DNA of 64,000 nt, from assembly GCA_022823145.1 (NCBI GenBank), contig JAJDXS010000023.1, positions 62,001 through 126,000 of the forward strand, given 5' to 3'. The DNA is from Gemmatimonadota bacterium (GTDB lineage Bacteria > Gemmatimonadota > Gemmatimonadetes > Longimicrobiales > Gaopeijiaceae). The position numbers and the translations under genes are program-made. This document shows, in pieces, positions 54,225-62,739 of this stretch (position 1 is its first letter; each line of letters starts with the position of its first letter). The notes below the pieces were generated by a model that did not search any database, had not been told where the DNA came from, and saw nothing but the letters and a program-made list of their open reading frames with translations.

Positions 54225-55544
54225 CTACGGGATCACTTCAGCCAGACCCGCTTCCGCGACCAGCAGCAGCAACGCCCGTTGTATCGCCAGGTGGCCGCCC
54301 ACGTTGACCCAGTATTCGCCGAGTGAATGGCCGCCGAAACCGATCCCGCCGCGGCCGATCGTCACAGCCGGGATGCCGAGCGCGATGGGCACGTTGGAAT
54401 CGGTCGACGAGCGTGCGAATTGCCCCTGCACGCCGAACACGGCCGTAGTGGCGAGGGCGCGCCGGATCAAGGGTGCGCTCCGGTCGCCCTCGCCCGAAGG
54501 ACGGTCGCCGATCTTCAGCTTCTCCACCGTCAGAGGCGGGCCGTCTCGCCGCAACGCATTCTCTTCGGCTAGCGCGCGGTCCATGGCTTCGAGGAATACC
54601 GTTTCGATCCGAGCGAGGCTCTCTGGACTCACCGAGCGCATGTCGACCTCCATCCAGCTTTCGGAAGGGATGGCGTTGACCGACGTCCCTCCCCCGATCC
54701 GTCCGACGTTGTAGCTGGTGCGTGGGCCGCTTCGCGTCAGGGTGTCCGCGACATCCTGGAAGTGCCGCACCGCGCGGCTCATGGCATGCGCGGGGTTGGC
54801 GAGCCCGAACGCGCCCCACGAGTGGCCGCCCGGTCCCTTGAAGGTGACGCGGTAGCGCACGGAACCGAGACCGTCGATCACGAGCCCCGCGAGTCCACCG
54901 CCGTCCACCTCGATCCACGCGTCCGGGGCATTGCCGGGGTCGCGGTAGATGTGCTTCATGCCGCGCAGGTCCCCCAGGCCCTCCTCACCCACGACCCCGA
55001 CGAAACGGATGTCGTCGTTCGTCTCGATCCCGGCCTCCTCCATGGCGCGCAGCACCGCCAGCAGGACCACCAGCCCACGCGTGTCGTCGCCCACACCGGG
55101 GGCGAAGAGGGTGTCACCGCGCTGCCGGACGGTCACGTCGGTGCCTTCCGGGAAGACGGTATCCAGGTGGCCGCCAAAACCGATCGTGCGCCCGCCGCCC
55201 CGCCCACGGCGCAGTCCGATCACGTTGCCTTCGGCGTCCGTCCACACCGAATCCGCGCCAAGTTCCTGCAACAGTTCGGCGAAGTGCCGTCCCCGGACTT
55301 CCTCCATGAAGGGCGGCGCGGGGATTTCCGTCAGTTCGATCAGCAGTTCCAGCGCCCACCCGTCGAGATCCTCGACGATGCCGAAGGCGTTGCGGACCAA
55401 CGGGTGGGCGGCGAGTTCGCGTGCTTCAAGTCCGTAATCGGGCGCGGCTATCTGGCTGGTAGCGGGTCTGGGAAACATGGCGACAAAGGAGAGGGCGACG
55501 ATGGGAGTGAAAAGATGTGTGAGCAATGAGCAGGGTCGGTGCAC
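54225..55544 (-). CDS. Secreted M20 family metallopeptidase
   Basis: A peptidase of about 439 residues. A signal segment (FTPIVALSFVAMFPRPATSQ) precedes the catalytic domain. FGGHLDTVFPEGTD (His, Asp), GVGDDTRGLVVLL (bridging Asp), VVGEEGLGDLRG (Glu) and GGHSLGEYW (C-terminal His) are conserved. Related to peptidase T and carboxypeptidase families. The start is uncertain: GTG 55544 gives a full signal peptide; ATG 55610 is inside the adjacent repeat and is unlikely. Confidence 0.9.
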   Translation of the reverse strand: MHRPCSLLTHLFTPIVALSFVAMFPRPATSQIAAPDYGLEARELAAHPLVRNAFGIVEDLDGWALELLIELTEIPAPPFMEEVRGRHFAELLQELGADSVWTDAEGNVIGLRRGRGGGRTIGFGGHLDTVFPEGTDVTVRQRGDTLFAPGVGDDTRGLVVLLAVLRAMEEAGIETNDDIRFVGVVGEEGLGDLRGMKHIYRDPGNAPDAWIEVDGGGLAGLVIDGLGSVRYRVTFKGPGGHSWGAFGLANPAHAMSRAVRHFQDVADTLTRSGPRTSYNVGRIGGGTSVNAIPSESWMEVDMRSVSPESLARIETVFLEAMDRALAEENALRRDGPPLTVEKLKIGDRPSGEGDRSAPLIRRALATTAVFGVQGQFARSSTDSNVPIALGIPAVTIGRGGIGFGGHSLGEYWVNVGGHLAIQRALLLLVAEAGLAEVIP

Positions 55545-55579
55545 GGATGGCAATCCCGTCGAGGGAAGGTGGGTCGGTC

Positions 55580-55829
55580 TAGCAGGCCGTGGAATAAATC
55601 TCCGCTGCATTCGGGTGGCGAGGCATCCGGGCTGGTCCGCGGTGCTCAGGCTTTCGCCATGTCAAGAAAACATTACAAATTGTCGTGTTTACATCACTTT
55701 TCTGGTTTCCGAACCACCACTGTGCGTTGCTCCTCGGGCGAATAGCTCCGCTATGCGCCCTCGTCGCGCCTTGCCAGCCCGGCGCCTCGCCACCCTCGGT
55801 GCTACGCGGAGATTATCCACGGCCTGCTA
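55580..55829. repeat. MITE-like long inverted repeat (intergenic)
   Basis: A 250-bp element. TAGCAGGCCGTGGA at 55580 is repeated inverted at the end (TCCACGGCCTGCTA, 55816-55829). The two 56-bp arms, 55580-55635 and 55774-55829, are about 85 percent complementary, so it can fold into a long hairpin. A non-palindromic centre carries ATTACAAATTGTCGTGT (55672-55688). It has no coding potential. Its right end supplies the TAG stop of the PPK2 gene. Related copies lie at 58701 and near 33600. Confidence 0.75.
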
Positions 55830-56702
55830 ACGCGGCGTGGCGACAGGCCCGTCGCTCACGGGTTGCGCGGGGCTTACTACCCGGGTGGCCGGACCGGCGA
55901 TCAGCGGGTCGGGCGGGGTCACCACATTCCCGTCCTTGTCGGGATACGCCAGTCCGGAAAGGAAGACCCGCATGGCGGCGACGCGCGCGCGCTTCTTGTC
56001 GTCCGACTTGATAACGGTCCACGGCGCATCCCTGGTGTCGGTGTAGAAGAACATCGCTTCCTTTGCATCGGTGTAGTCGGGCCACTTGTCGAGTGATGCG
56101 ATGTCGATCGGGGACACCTTCCACTGCTTGAGCGGATCGGTGTTGCGCCGGTCGAAGCGGTGCTTCTGTTCCTCCTGCGAGACCGAGAACCAGAACTTGA
56201 ACAGGATGATGCCGCTGTTGACCAGCATGCGCTCGAACTCGGGACACTGACGCAGGAACTCGAGGTATTCCTGACCGGTGCAGAATCCCATGACACGCTC
56301 GACTCCCGCCCGGTTGTACCAGGAACGGTCAAAGAACACCATTTCGCCCGCCGTCGGCAGGTGCTGGACGTAGCGCTGGAAGTACCACTGGCCGCGCTCG
56401 ACGTCGCTCGGCTTGTCGAGCGCCACGACACGGGCGCCGCGGGGATTGAGGTGCTCCATGAACCGCTTGATGGTTCCGCCCTTGCCGGCCGCGTCCCTCC
56501 CCTCGAAGAGCACGACGACCTTGATGCCCGAGTCCTTCACCCAGCGCTGGACCTTGAGCAGCTCTACCTGCAACCCCGCCTTCTGCCGCTCGTATTCCCG
56601 CCGCTTCATCTTGGTCTCGTAGGGATAGATGCCTTCCTGGAAGATGCGGACGATGGTCTGCGGGTCGTTGTGGTCGGGCTCCAGGGTCTTGTCGATCGTC
56701 AA
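55827..56702 (-). CDS. ppk2: Polyphosphate kinase 2 family protein
   Basis: A 291-residue kinase that uses polyphosphate to phosphorylate nucleotides. FEGRDAAGKGGTIKRF is Walker A, MVFFDRSWYNRAGVERVMGF holds Walker B and lid residues, and WKVSPIDIASLDKWPDYTDA is conserved. The TTG start at 56702 has GGAGG upstream and gives the usual family length. The last residues (VSDGPVATPR) form an extra tail ending where the repeat element begins; the element provides the stop codon. Confidence 0.93.
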   Translation of the reverse strand: MTIDKTLEPDHNDPQTIVRIFQEGIYPYETKMKRREYERQKAGLQVELLKVQRWVKDSGIKVVVLFEGRDAAGKGGTIKRFMEHLNPRGARVVALDKPSDVERGQWYFQRYVQHLPTAGEMVFFDRSWYNRAGVERVMGFCTGQEYLEFLRQCPEFERMLVNSGIILFKFWFSVSQEEQKHRFDRRNTDPLKQWKVSPIDIASLDKWPDYTDAKEAMFFYTDTRDAPWTVIKSDDKKRARVAAMRVFLSGLAYPDKDGNVVTPPDPLIAGPATRVVSPAQPVSDGPVATPR

Positions 56703-56793
56703 GGGCCGCCTCCGCTGCCTGAGACTCCCGTGGAAAACGGCAACGTAACGCCTGGACGATTGCCGTGCGATCCTGGCCGGACCCGGATGCCTG

Positions 56794-57306
56794 CTAGTCC
56801 AGCATTCTGGGCAGAATGAAGTGCACGAGTTCGCCGCCTTCCTCCACATCGGCCCAGCGGTCCGAGGACAGTTCGATTACCGCGACGGCGCCGGTGGGGA
56901 ACTTGCGGCGCAGGCGGTCGATGTCGCCCGGGTCGCCGGTGCGGGACAGATAGGCGGCCAATGCGTGGGTCGACGGGTTGTGCCCGAGCACCATGAGAGT
57001 GTCGGCGTCCGCGGGAGCCGACGCGATGGCGGCAAGGACCTCGCGAGGGGACACCAGATAGAGGTCCCGATGGAACTCGACGCGAGGCCGCCCATGGAAG
57101 TGGGGCTCCATGCGCTCCCAGGTCCCACGCGTGCGTGCGGACGTGCTGGAGTAGACGACATCGGGGATACAGCCCAGGTCGCGAAGCGCGGCGCCGACCC
57201 GCATTGCCGCACGGTAGCCGCGCGCGCTCAACGGGCGGTCGTGATCCAGGAGGCCGGGATCGCCCCAGCTCGACTTGGCGTGCCGCGCGAGCATCAGGCG
57301 GCGCAT
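56794..57306 (-). CDS. SixA-like phosphohistidine phosphatase (histidine phosphatase superfamily)
   Basis: A 170-residue phosphatase. The catalytic RHA motif is MLARHAKSSW, and the second conserved His lies in VLGHNPSTH. SSTSARTRGTWE is the conserved Arg loop. SixA proteins remove phosphate from histidine phosphotransfer proteins. It sits upstream of PPK2 on the same strand, 91 bp apart. The ATG at 57306 is the family start. Confidence 0.9.
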   Translation of the reverse strand: MRRLMLARHAKSSWGDPGLLDHDRPLSARGYRAAMRVGAALRDLGCIPDVVYSSTSARTRGTWERMEPHFHGRPRVEFHRDLYLVSPREVLAAIASAPADADTLMVLGHNPSTHALAAYLSRTGDPGDIDRLRRKFPTGAVAVIELSSDRWADVEEGGELVHFILPRMLD

Positions 57307-57459
57307 TTGTGCTCTCGGTGAGTCATGGTCCTGTTTCGGTCGGCTTGCCCGCGTGGTCACCCGGGTGGTGCAACACCGGTCGCCGGAGGAAGTTGCAGTC
57401 GGTTCCGGGCGATGGCAGGTTGGGACGGGAATCGGACCGGAAACGACAGGGGGAGCCTC

Positions 57460-58653
57460 ATGGCCAGAAAGATACTCTCAGCCGTCCGTACGCGCCGACC
57501 AGGGTTCGCACGCCTCCACACCGCCCTGTTCGCTGCCGTCACAGCTGCTGCACTGGTCGGGCTCTGGGCGTGCACCCCACCCGAAGCCCCGCAGCTTCCC
57601 GCCGAGTGGCATCCCGCGCTTTCCGCCTTCGCCGAGGGCGTCGCCGCGGACGTGGAAGCCGACGGGGTCGGGGGGATGACGGTTGCGCTGGCGCGCGACG
57701 GAGAGGTTCTCTGGTCCGAGGCCTACGGATGGGCGGATCCCGCCGCAGGGATTGCCGCCGCGCGCGAGACCATCTACCGCACCGGATCGATCTCGAAATC
57801 GGTCACTGCCGTGCTCATGGCCATCCTGGTCGACGACGGGGTCGTGTCGCTCGACACGCCGCTCGACGAACTGGTGCCGGAGACGCAGGACCTGGCGGAG
57901 CGGCCCCCAGGCGCGAGTCCCGACCTGCGGCAGGTCGCCAGTCATACCGCAGGCTTCGCGCGTGAACCGGATCTCGACGGCGCTGCGACGGGCCCCATCG
58001 AGGGGTGGACATCGCGGATCCTGGAATCCATCCCCACCACCCGCTACCAGACCCCGCCGGGAACCCGGTACGCGTACTCGAACATCGGCTTCGGGATTCT
58101 GGGGTTCGGGCTGGAGCGGGCGGCCGGCGAGCCGTTCATGGACCAGGTCGAGGCGCGCATCTTCGAGCCGCTCGGGATGGCGAGCAGCACGTTCATCGTG
58201 GACGACGACCTGCTTCCGGCGCTCTCGCGCGGGCACGCCAACGGGCGCGACGGCGAGGTGAACACGGAGCAGCCGGCGCGGGAGCATGCGGGGCGCGGGT
58301 ACAAGGTGCCCAACGGCGGCGTGTATTCGACGGTCGACGACCTCGCGCGCTTCGCCGCGGGGGTGATGGGGCGGGGAGACGTCTCGCTGCTGAGCGACGA
58401 GGTTCGCGCCGGGGTGCTGTCGGTGCAAACGCCGGAGGATCCGGATTCGGGATACGGACTCGGGTTCTCGGTGAACGCCGTCGACGGCCGGGTCTTCGCG
58501 GGTCACGGCGGGTCCGTGGCGGGCTACACGGCGCACCTGCTCTTCGAGCCGGCGACCGGGCTGACCGTGGTGCTGCTCAGGAACTACAACAGCGGCCGCA
58601 CCAACCTGGGCGGGGCAGCGCGCGAGCTCCTGGCGGGTTTGCCTGCCAATTGA
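57460..58653 (+). CDS. Serine hydrolase, class C beta-lactamase family lipoprotein
   Basis: A 397-residue protein. The signal ends in LVGLWAC (lipobox). The catalytic SxxK is in TGSISKSV, the YxN is YSN in TRYAYSNIGFG, and GHGGSVAGYTAH replaces the KTG box. This is the AmpC/esterase/D-aminopeptidase fold and the exact substrate is unknown. CAGGGGGAG ribosome site before the ATG. Its stop is 47 bp from the degenerate repeat. Confidence 0.93.
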   Translation: MARKILSAVRTRRPGFARLHTALFAAVTAAALVGLWACTPPEAPQLPAEWHPALSAFAEGVAADVEADGVGGMTVALARDGEVLWSEAYGWADPAAGIAAARETIYRTGSISKSVTAVLMAILVDDGVVSLDTPLDELVPETQDLAERPPGASPDLRQVASHTAGFAREPDLDGAATGPIEGWTSRILESIPTTRYQTPPGTRYAYSNIGFGILGFGLERAAGEPFMDQVEARIFEPLGMASSTFIVDDDLLPALSRGHANGRDGEVNTEQPAREHAGRGYKVPNGGVYSTVDDLARFAAGVMGRGDVSLLSDEVRAGVLSVQTPEDPDSGYGLGFSVNAVDGRVFAGHGGSVAGYTAHLLFEPATGLTVVLLRNYNSGRTNLGGAARELLAGLPAN

Positions 58654-58700
58654 GCCCTGTTTTGGCACACAAGCCGGCGTTGGCCGTGCGGGTCGGCCCC

Positions 58701-58876
58701 CGCAGCCCGCGGACAAAGCCCTGGCGGCATTCGAGGCGCGCTGCATCCAGGCTGGACCGCTGCGCTCAGCGTTGCTTCTCGCACGAATGGCGCTGCCATT
58801 CGCGCTTCAAAGCTCCTTGCCAGCCCGGCGCTTCGCGCCTCTCGGTGCTCGCCCGGGTTCATCCACGGACTGCTCG
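58701..58876. repeat. Degenerate relative of the MITE-like element
   Basis: The ends (GGCTGG at 58750-58755 with preceding GCGCGCTGCATCC, and CCAGCCCGGCGC at 58820-58831 with ATCCACGGACTGCTCG to 58876) correspond to the arms of the element at 55580. The internal hairpin AATGGCGCTGCCATT is shared in position with AATAGCTCCGCTATG there. It lacks the roughly 77-bp centre of the first copy. Non-coding; fills most of the 262-bp gap before the P450. Confidence 0.6.
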
Positions 58877-58915
58877 CCGAGCACCCGGAAGACCCCGCGA
58901 AGGTGCGCGGGCGGA

Positions 58916-60217
58916 ATGAGCGGCCGGTCGGCCCGGTTTCCCCTGGGGGCCAAGGTGACCTTCGAGGCGCTGGCCGACGACCCCTATCCGATCTTTCGCG
59001 AATTGCGGAGGGCCGAGCCCGTCACGTGGGCGCCGGAACTCGGGATGTGGATGCTCACCAGGCGGGACGACATCGTCGCGGTGCTCGCCGACTGGGAGCG
59101 CTTCACGACCGATTCTCCCGAGTCGACGATCCGCGACATCTTCGGATCGCACATGCTCACGACCGACGGCGACGAACAGATCCGATACAAGCGGCGCTTC
59201 ATCGGACCGTTCCGGCGCGGGAGGCTGGAGGAGAACCTGCTGGGGACCGTACGGGGCGTGCTCGACGATCTGATGGGGGAGCTGGACGGGGAGGCGCGAG
59301 GCGACGGAGGGCGTGCCGATCTCCGGGCGCGGATCGCGCGTCCCCTTTCGGTGCGGAGTATCTGCCGGGTGCTCGGGCTGCCGGACGGAGACGGGCCGAG
59401 GTTGCTGGCGTGGTACGACCACTTCGCGGCCGCGCTGGAGAACTTCGCAGGGGATCCTGCGGTGCGGGCGACGGGGAAGAAGGCCGCCGGCGAATTCAGG
59501 GACTACGTGACGCCTTTCCTGCGGGGAGACCTGGAGGTGCCGGACGGGTCGATGATCGCCGCGCTGCGGAGCGAAGAGGACCCGTACCGGCCCGGGCACC
59601 ATGTCGCCCGGAGTGGTGGCGATCCCCTCTCGGAAACGGAGATGGTCGCGAACCTGCTGCTCGTTCTGTTCGGTGGAATCGAGACCACGGAGTCCATGAT
59701 CGGCAACGCGTTCTGGGCGGTGCTGTCGCACCCCGAGGTGGCGGAGCGGCTGGCCGCGGAAACCTCGGGTGGGACACGCGCCGATGGAGGCCTGCTGAGC
59801 GGAGTCATCGAGGAGTCCATGCGGTGGGAGCCCGCCGTGCAGTCCTGCATGCGGTGGGCGACCCGGGATGTCGAGATCCGGGGGGTGCCGGTCGCGCGAG
59901 GCGAGATCGTGCACTGCATGCTCGGCGCCGCCAACCGCGATCCGGCGCACTTTGCCGACCCCGACCGCTTCGATCCCGAACGTCCCAACGCGCGTGACCA
60001 CCTGGCCTTCGGCGCGGGACGCCACTTCTGCCTCGGAGCGTCGCTGGCCCGGATCGAAGCCGAGCAGGCGTTGACGCGGGTGTTCGGGGGGCTGCCCGGG
60101 CTGCGGCTGGACCCGGACAGGCCGGCGCGGCCCTTCGGCCACGAGTTCCGCACGCCGCCGACGGTCTGGGTGCGGTGGGGCCGCCCCCGGCCCGATCGGC
60201 GCCTTCTACCGGCTTGA
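58916..60217 (+). CDS. Cytochrome P450
   Basis: A 433-residue soluble P450 monooxygenase. FGAGRHFCLGASLAR is the heme-binding loop, GGIETTES the I-helix oxygen-activation site, and EESMRW the ExxR motif. It follows a 262-bp intergenic region containing a repeat. No ferredoxin or ferredoxin reductase is adjacent, so redox partners must be encoded elsewhere. The ATG at 58916 starts directly before the FPLGAKVTFEAL segment typical of CYP1xx families. Substrate unknown. The 3' end overlaps the TPR gene by 12 bp. Confidence 0.95.
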   Translation: MSGRSARFPLGAKVTFEALADDPYPIFRELRRAEPVTWAPELGMWMLTRRDDIVAVLADWERFTTDSPESTIRDIFGSHMLTTDGDEQIRYKRRFIGPFRRGRLEENLLGTVRGVLDDLMGELDGEARGDGGRADLRARIARPLSVRSICRVLGLPDGDGPRLLAWYDHFAAALENFAGDPAVRATGKKAAGEFRDYVTPFLRGDLEVPDGSMIAALRSEEDPYRPGHHVARSGGDPLSETEMVANLLLVLFGGIETTESMIGNAFWAVLSHPEVAERLAAETSGGTRADGGLLSGVIEESMRWEPAVQSCMRWATRDVEIRGVPVARGEIVHCMLGAANRDPAHFADPDRFDPERPNARDHLAFGAGRHFCLGASLARIEAEQALTRVFGGLPGLRLDPDRPARPFGHEFRTPPTVWVRWGRPRPDRRLLPA

Positions 60218-61762
60218 CGTCCCCGTTCTCGCTTCGGCGAGCCCCGGGACCTCGCGATCGGCTTCCGCCCATACTTCCGCCAGCGTGGCGTAGGCTTCGC
60301 GCGCGGCGTCCTCGTCGCCGAGGGCCATGGCGGTGCGCGCCAGTCCCAGCAGAGCCTGGGTGCGCTTCGGGGTGCGGGCGAGCTGTTCATCCCACGCGAG
60401 GCGTGCCTCATGGTGGCGGCCGAGTTCCGCCAGTTCGGTGGCCAGGAGTTCGTGGGGGGGCATCAAGGTGGCGGGCGGGCCGAACTCGTAGGGAAGGGCT
60501 TCCTCCTGCCGTGCGGCTTCTTCCAGCAGTGAGATCCCGCCATCGGCGTCGCCGGCGGCCAGCGCGAACAGGCCGTCCAGTTCGAGGAGCAGGATACTGT
60601 GCCTGGGGTCGCCCGTGTCCGCCGGGTCGCCGTGCCGATCGCGCAGCCGTCGGGCGCCGTCGAGGTCGCCGGTGCGAAGCGCGGCAAGCGCGTCCACGAA
60701 GTCGTAGGGGAGCGCGAGGCGGGGGAAGGCGGTGACGTCGGCCGCGAGCGTGCGCGCGACGCCCCATTCGCCTGAGTCGATCGCCGCGCGGGCCCGCATG
60801 CCTGCGAAGTAGCCGGCTTCGTCGCGGGCCGGCGCGTCGCCCATGCGCGCGAGGCACGCGTGCATCCCGGCCGCGGCATCGTCCATTCGCCCCAGTTGCA
60901 GGTAGCCGTAGTGCAGCCACGATGCGTAGTGTCCGCACACGTTCGGCCGGCGCCCCCTGCGCGCCAGCCCCGCGTTCTGCACGTCGCGGGCGCGGGTGTT
61001 CGCGGCCACCACGTCGTCCCAGAGCCCCATGGCCACGAAGATGTGCGATGTCATGTGCTGGGCATGACCCGCGTCCGGAGCGATCTCGGAGTAGACACGG
61101 GCGGCGGGGAGACCCAGCGGCGCATGGATGGGGTCGTCGAAGGCGTGTATGACGTAGTGGGCCGCGCCGGGGTGCATCGGGTTGGCCTCCAGGACCGGCT
61201 GGGCCACCGCGGCCGCCTGCATGTAGATCGCGAAGTCGCGGCCGTCGTGGGCGGTGCCAAGCAGTGAAAGCGCATGGAAGGCGGCGGCGTCGTGATCGTC
61301 GGGGTACTTCTCGGCCAGGCGCCGCATGGCGTCGCGGTAGCGGAAATCGCGGGCTTCCTTGGGACCGTCGCCGTACAGGATCTCGACGGTCCGGAGCCAG
61401 TCGCGTTCCCGTTCGGTCGGCACCCGCGCCAGCCGCTCGGCGGCAGTCGGCGCGTATTCGCGCAGCACGGCCAGCGCCGCTTCACGATCCTGGCGCATCC
61501 AGATCGGATGGTTATGGGTCTGGGCCTCGCCCCAGTAGGCCATCGCGAAATCGGGGTCGATCTCCCGTGCTTGTCTGAACCGTGCCTCCGCATCCTCGTA
61601 CTCGAAGTTGTGGAGCAGCAGCAGCCCGGCCTCGAAGTGCGGTTGGGCGGCGGGGTCGCCCGAGGTGGGGAAGTTCACGGATCCGAGCCGCTGGGCGAGG
61701 CCATCCGCCGGTGCGAGCAGGGGCACGGATGCCACCAGGAACACGAAGACGCGGGGTTTCAT
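60206..61762 (-). CDS. Secreted TPR-repeat protein
   Basis: A 518-residue protein with a signal peptide (MKPRVFVFLVASVPLLAPADGLAQ). Tetratricopeptide-like helices run through most of it (EAGLLLLHNFEYEDAEARFR, MDDAAAGMHACLARM, GRHHEARLAWDEQLARTPKR). AAHYVIHAFDDPIHA and QHMTSHIFVAMGLWDDVV are conserved in a family of exported TPR proteins of unknown function. The last part is the usual TPR solenoid. Convergent with the P450. Confidence 0.82.
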   Translation of the reverse strand: MKPRVFVFLVASVPLLAPADGLAQRLGSVNFPTSGDPAAQPHFEAGLLLLHNFEYEDAEARFRQAREIDPDFAMAYWGEAQTHNHPIWMRQDREAALAVLREYAPTAAERLARVPTERERDWLRTVEILYGDGPKEARDFRYRDAMRRLAEKYPDDHDAAAFHALSLLGTAHDGRDFAIYMQAAAVAQPVLEANPMHPGAAHYVIHAFDDPIHAPLGLPAARVYSEIAPDAGHAQHMTSHIFVAMGLWDDVVAANTRARDVQNAGLARRGRRPNVCGHYASWLHYGYLQLGRMDDAAAGMHACLARMGDAPARDEAGYFAGMRARAAIDSGEWGVARTLAADVTAFPRLALPYDFVDALAALRTGDLDGARRLRDRHGDPADTGDPRHSILLLELDGLFALAAGDADGGISLLEEAARQEEALPYEFGPPATLMPPHELLATELAELGRHHEARLAWDEQLARTPKRTQALLGLARTAMALGDEDAAREAYATLAEVWAEADREVPGLAEARTGTSSR

Positions 61763-61960
61763 GAGGTTTCCGTCCTTCCCGCAGGTGAGGTATTGTGGCG
61801 TGGGAGCGGGGCGAATCCCACCGCTCGCCGTGAGCGTTCGTGGAAGCTCACACACAAAATACTGGAGCCGGGATCGGGACCGGCGCCAGCCCCGTTTGGC
61901 TGACCCGGACGTGCTGGTTACACTTCGGGCTCGACCTTCCAACCTGACACGGAGACCTGA

Positions 61961-62737
61961 ATGTCCGACACACCCCTCGGCCGCTTTGTGTGGCACGAAG
62001 TAATGACCACGGATAAGGACGCGGCCCGAAGCTTCTACCCCCGCGTCACCGGCTGGGGCACCAGCACATGGAACGGTGGCGACGAGCCCTACGAGATGTG
62101 GATGAACGGCGAGGTGCCCGTTGGCGGGCTGATGGACCTGCCCGCACCGGATGTTCCTCCGTGCTGGCTGGTCTACCTGTCCACTCCCGACATCGACGCG
62201 ACGCTGGCGAAGGTGCGCGATTGCGGCGGCGCGGTCCTGAACGAGATGGCGGTGCCCGAGGTGGGTCGCTTCGCCGTCATCGCGGACCCGCAGGGCGGGG
62301 TGATCGCCGTGCTCGAACCCGAGGGCGACACGCCGGGCCACGACGGCGCCCCGAATGCCGGCGAATTCTCGTGGCACGAGCTCGCGACCACCGACGCGGA
62401 CGCGGCCTGGGCCTTCTACTCCGAGGTCTTCGGCTGGGAGGCCACGAGCCGGATGGACATGGGCGAAATGGGGTTCTATCAGATGTTCAGCCGAGGCGCG
62501 CGTCCGCTCGGCGGCATCTTCAACGGGCCGCCCGACATGCCTGCGGTCGGCTGGCTGCCGTACGTGATGGTGCCCGACGTGCAGGCCGCGGCGGAGACGG
62601 TAACTGCCCTGGGTGGCAAGCTCCTGAGGGAGCCCATGGAGGTTCCCGGCGGCGACTTCATCGCCCATTGCATGGATCCGCAGGGGGTCGCTTTCGCGGT
62701 GCACGCCACCGCTGGCGACGGAGAAGACCAGGAGTAG
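61961..62737 (+). CDS. VOC family protein with two glyoxalase-like domains
   Basis: A 258-residue protein with tandem vicinal-oxygen-chelate domains. GRFVWHEVMTTDKDAARSFY (about residues 8-27) and GEFSWHELATTDADAAWAFY (about 134-153) begin the two halves; matching closing strands are AVIADPQGGVIAVLEP and HCMDPQGVAFAVH. Members include dioxygenases, lyases and antibiotic resistance proteins. No specific activity can be assigned. Two bp before the amidohydrolase gene, so likely co-transcribed. Confidence 0.93.
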   Translation: MSDTPLGRFVWHEVMTTDKDAARSFYPRVTGWGTSTWNGGDEPYEMWMNGEVPVGGLMDLPAPDVPPCWLVYLSTPDIDATLAKVRDCGGAVLNEMAVPEVGRFAVIADPQGGVIAVLEPEGDTPGHDGAPNAGEFSWHELATTDADAAWAFYSEVFGWEATSRMDMGEMGFYQMFSRGARPLGGIFNGPPDMPAVGWLPYVMVPDVQAAAETVTALGGKLLREPMEVPGGDFIAHCMDPQGVAFAVHATAGDGEDQE

Positions 62738-62739
62738 CA

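Noticed and set aside
54225..55610. ATG at 55610 as the M20 peptidase start
   Set aside because: It lies inside the MITE-like arm and adds an Arg/Pro-rich stretch before the signal peptide.
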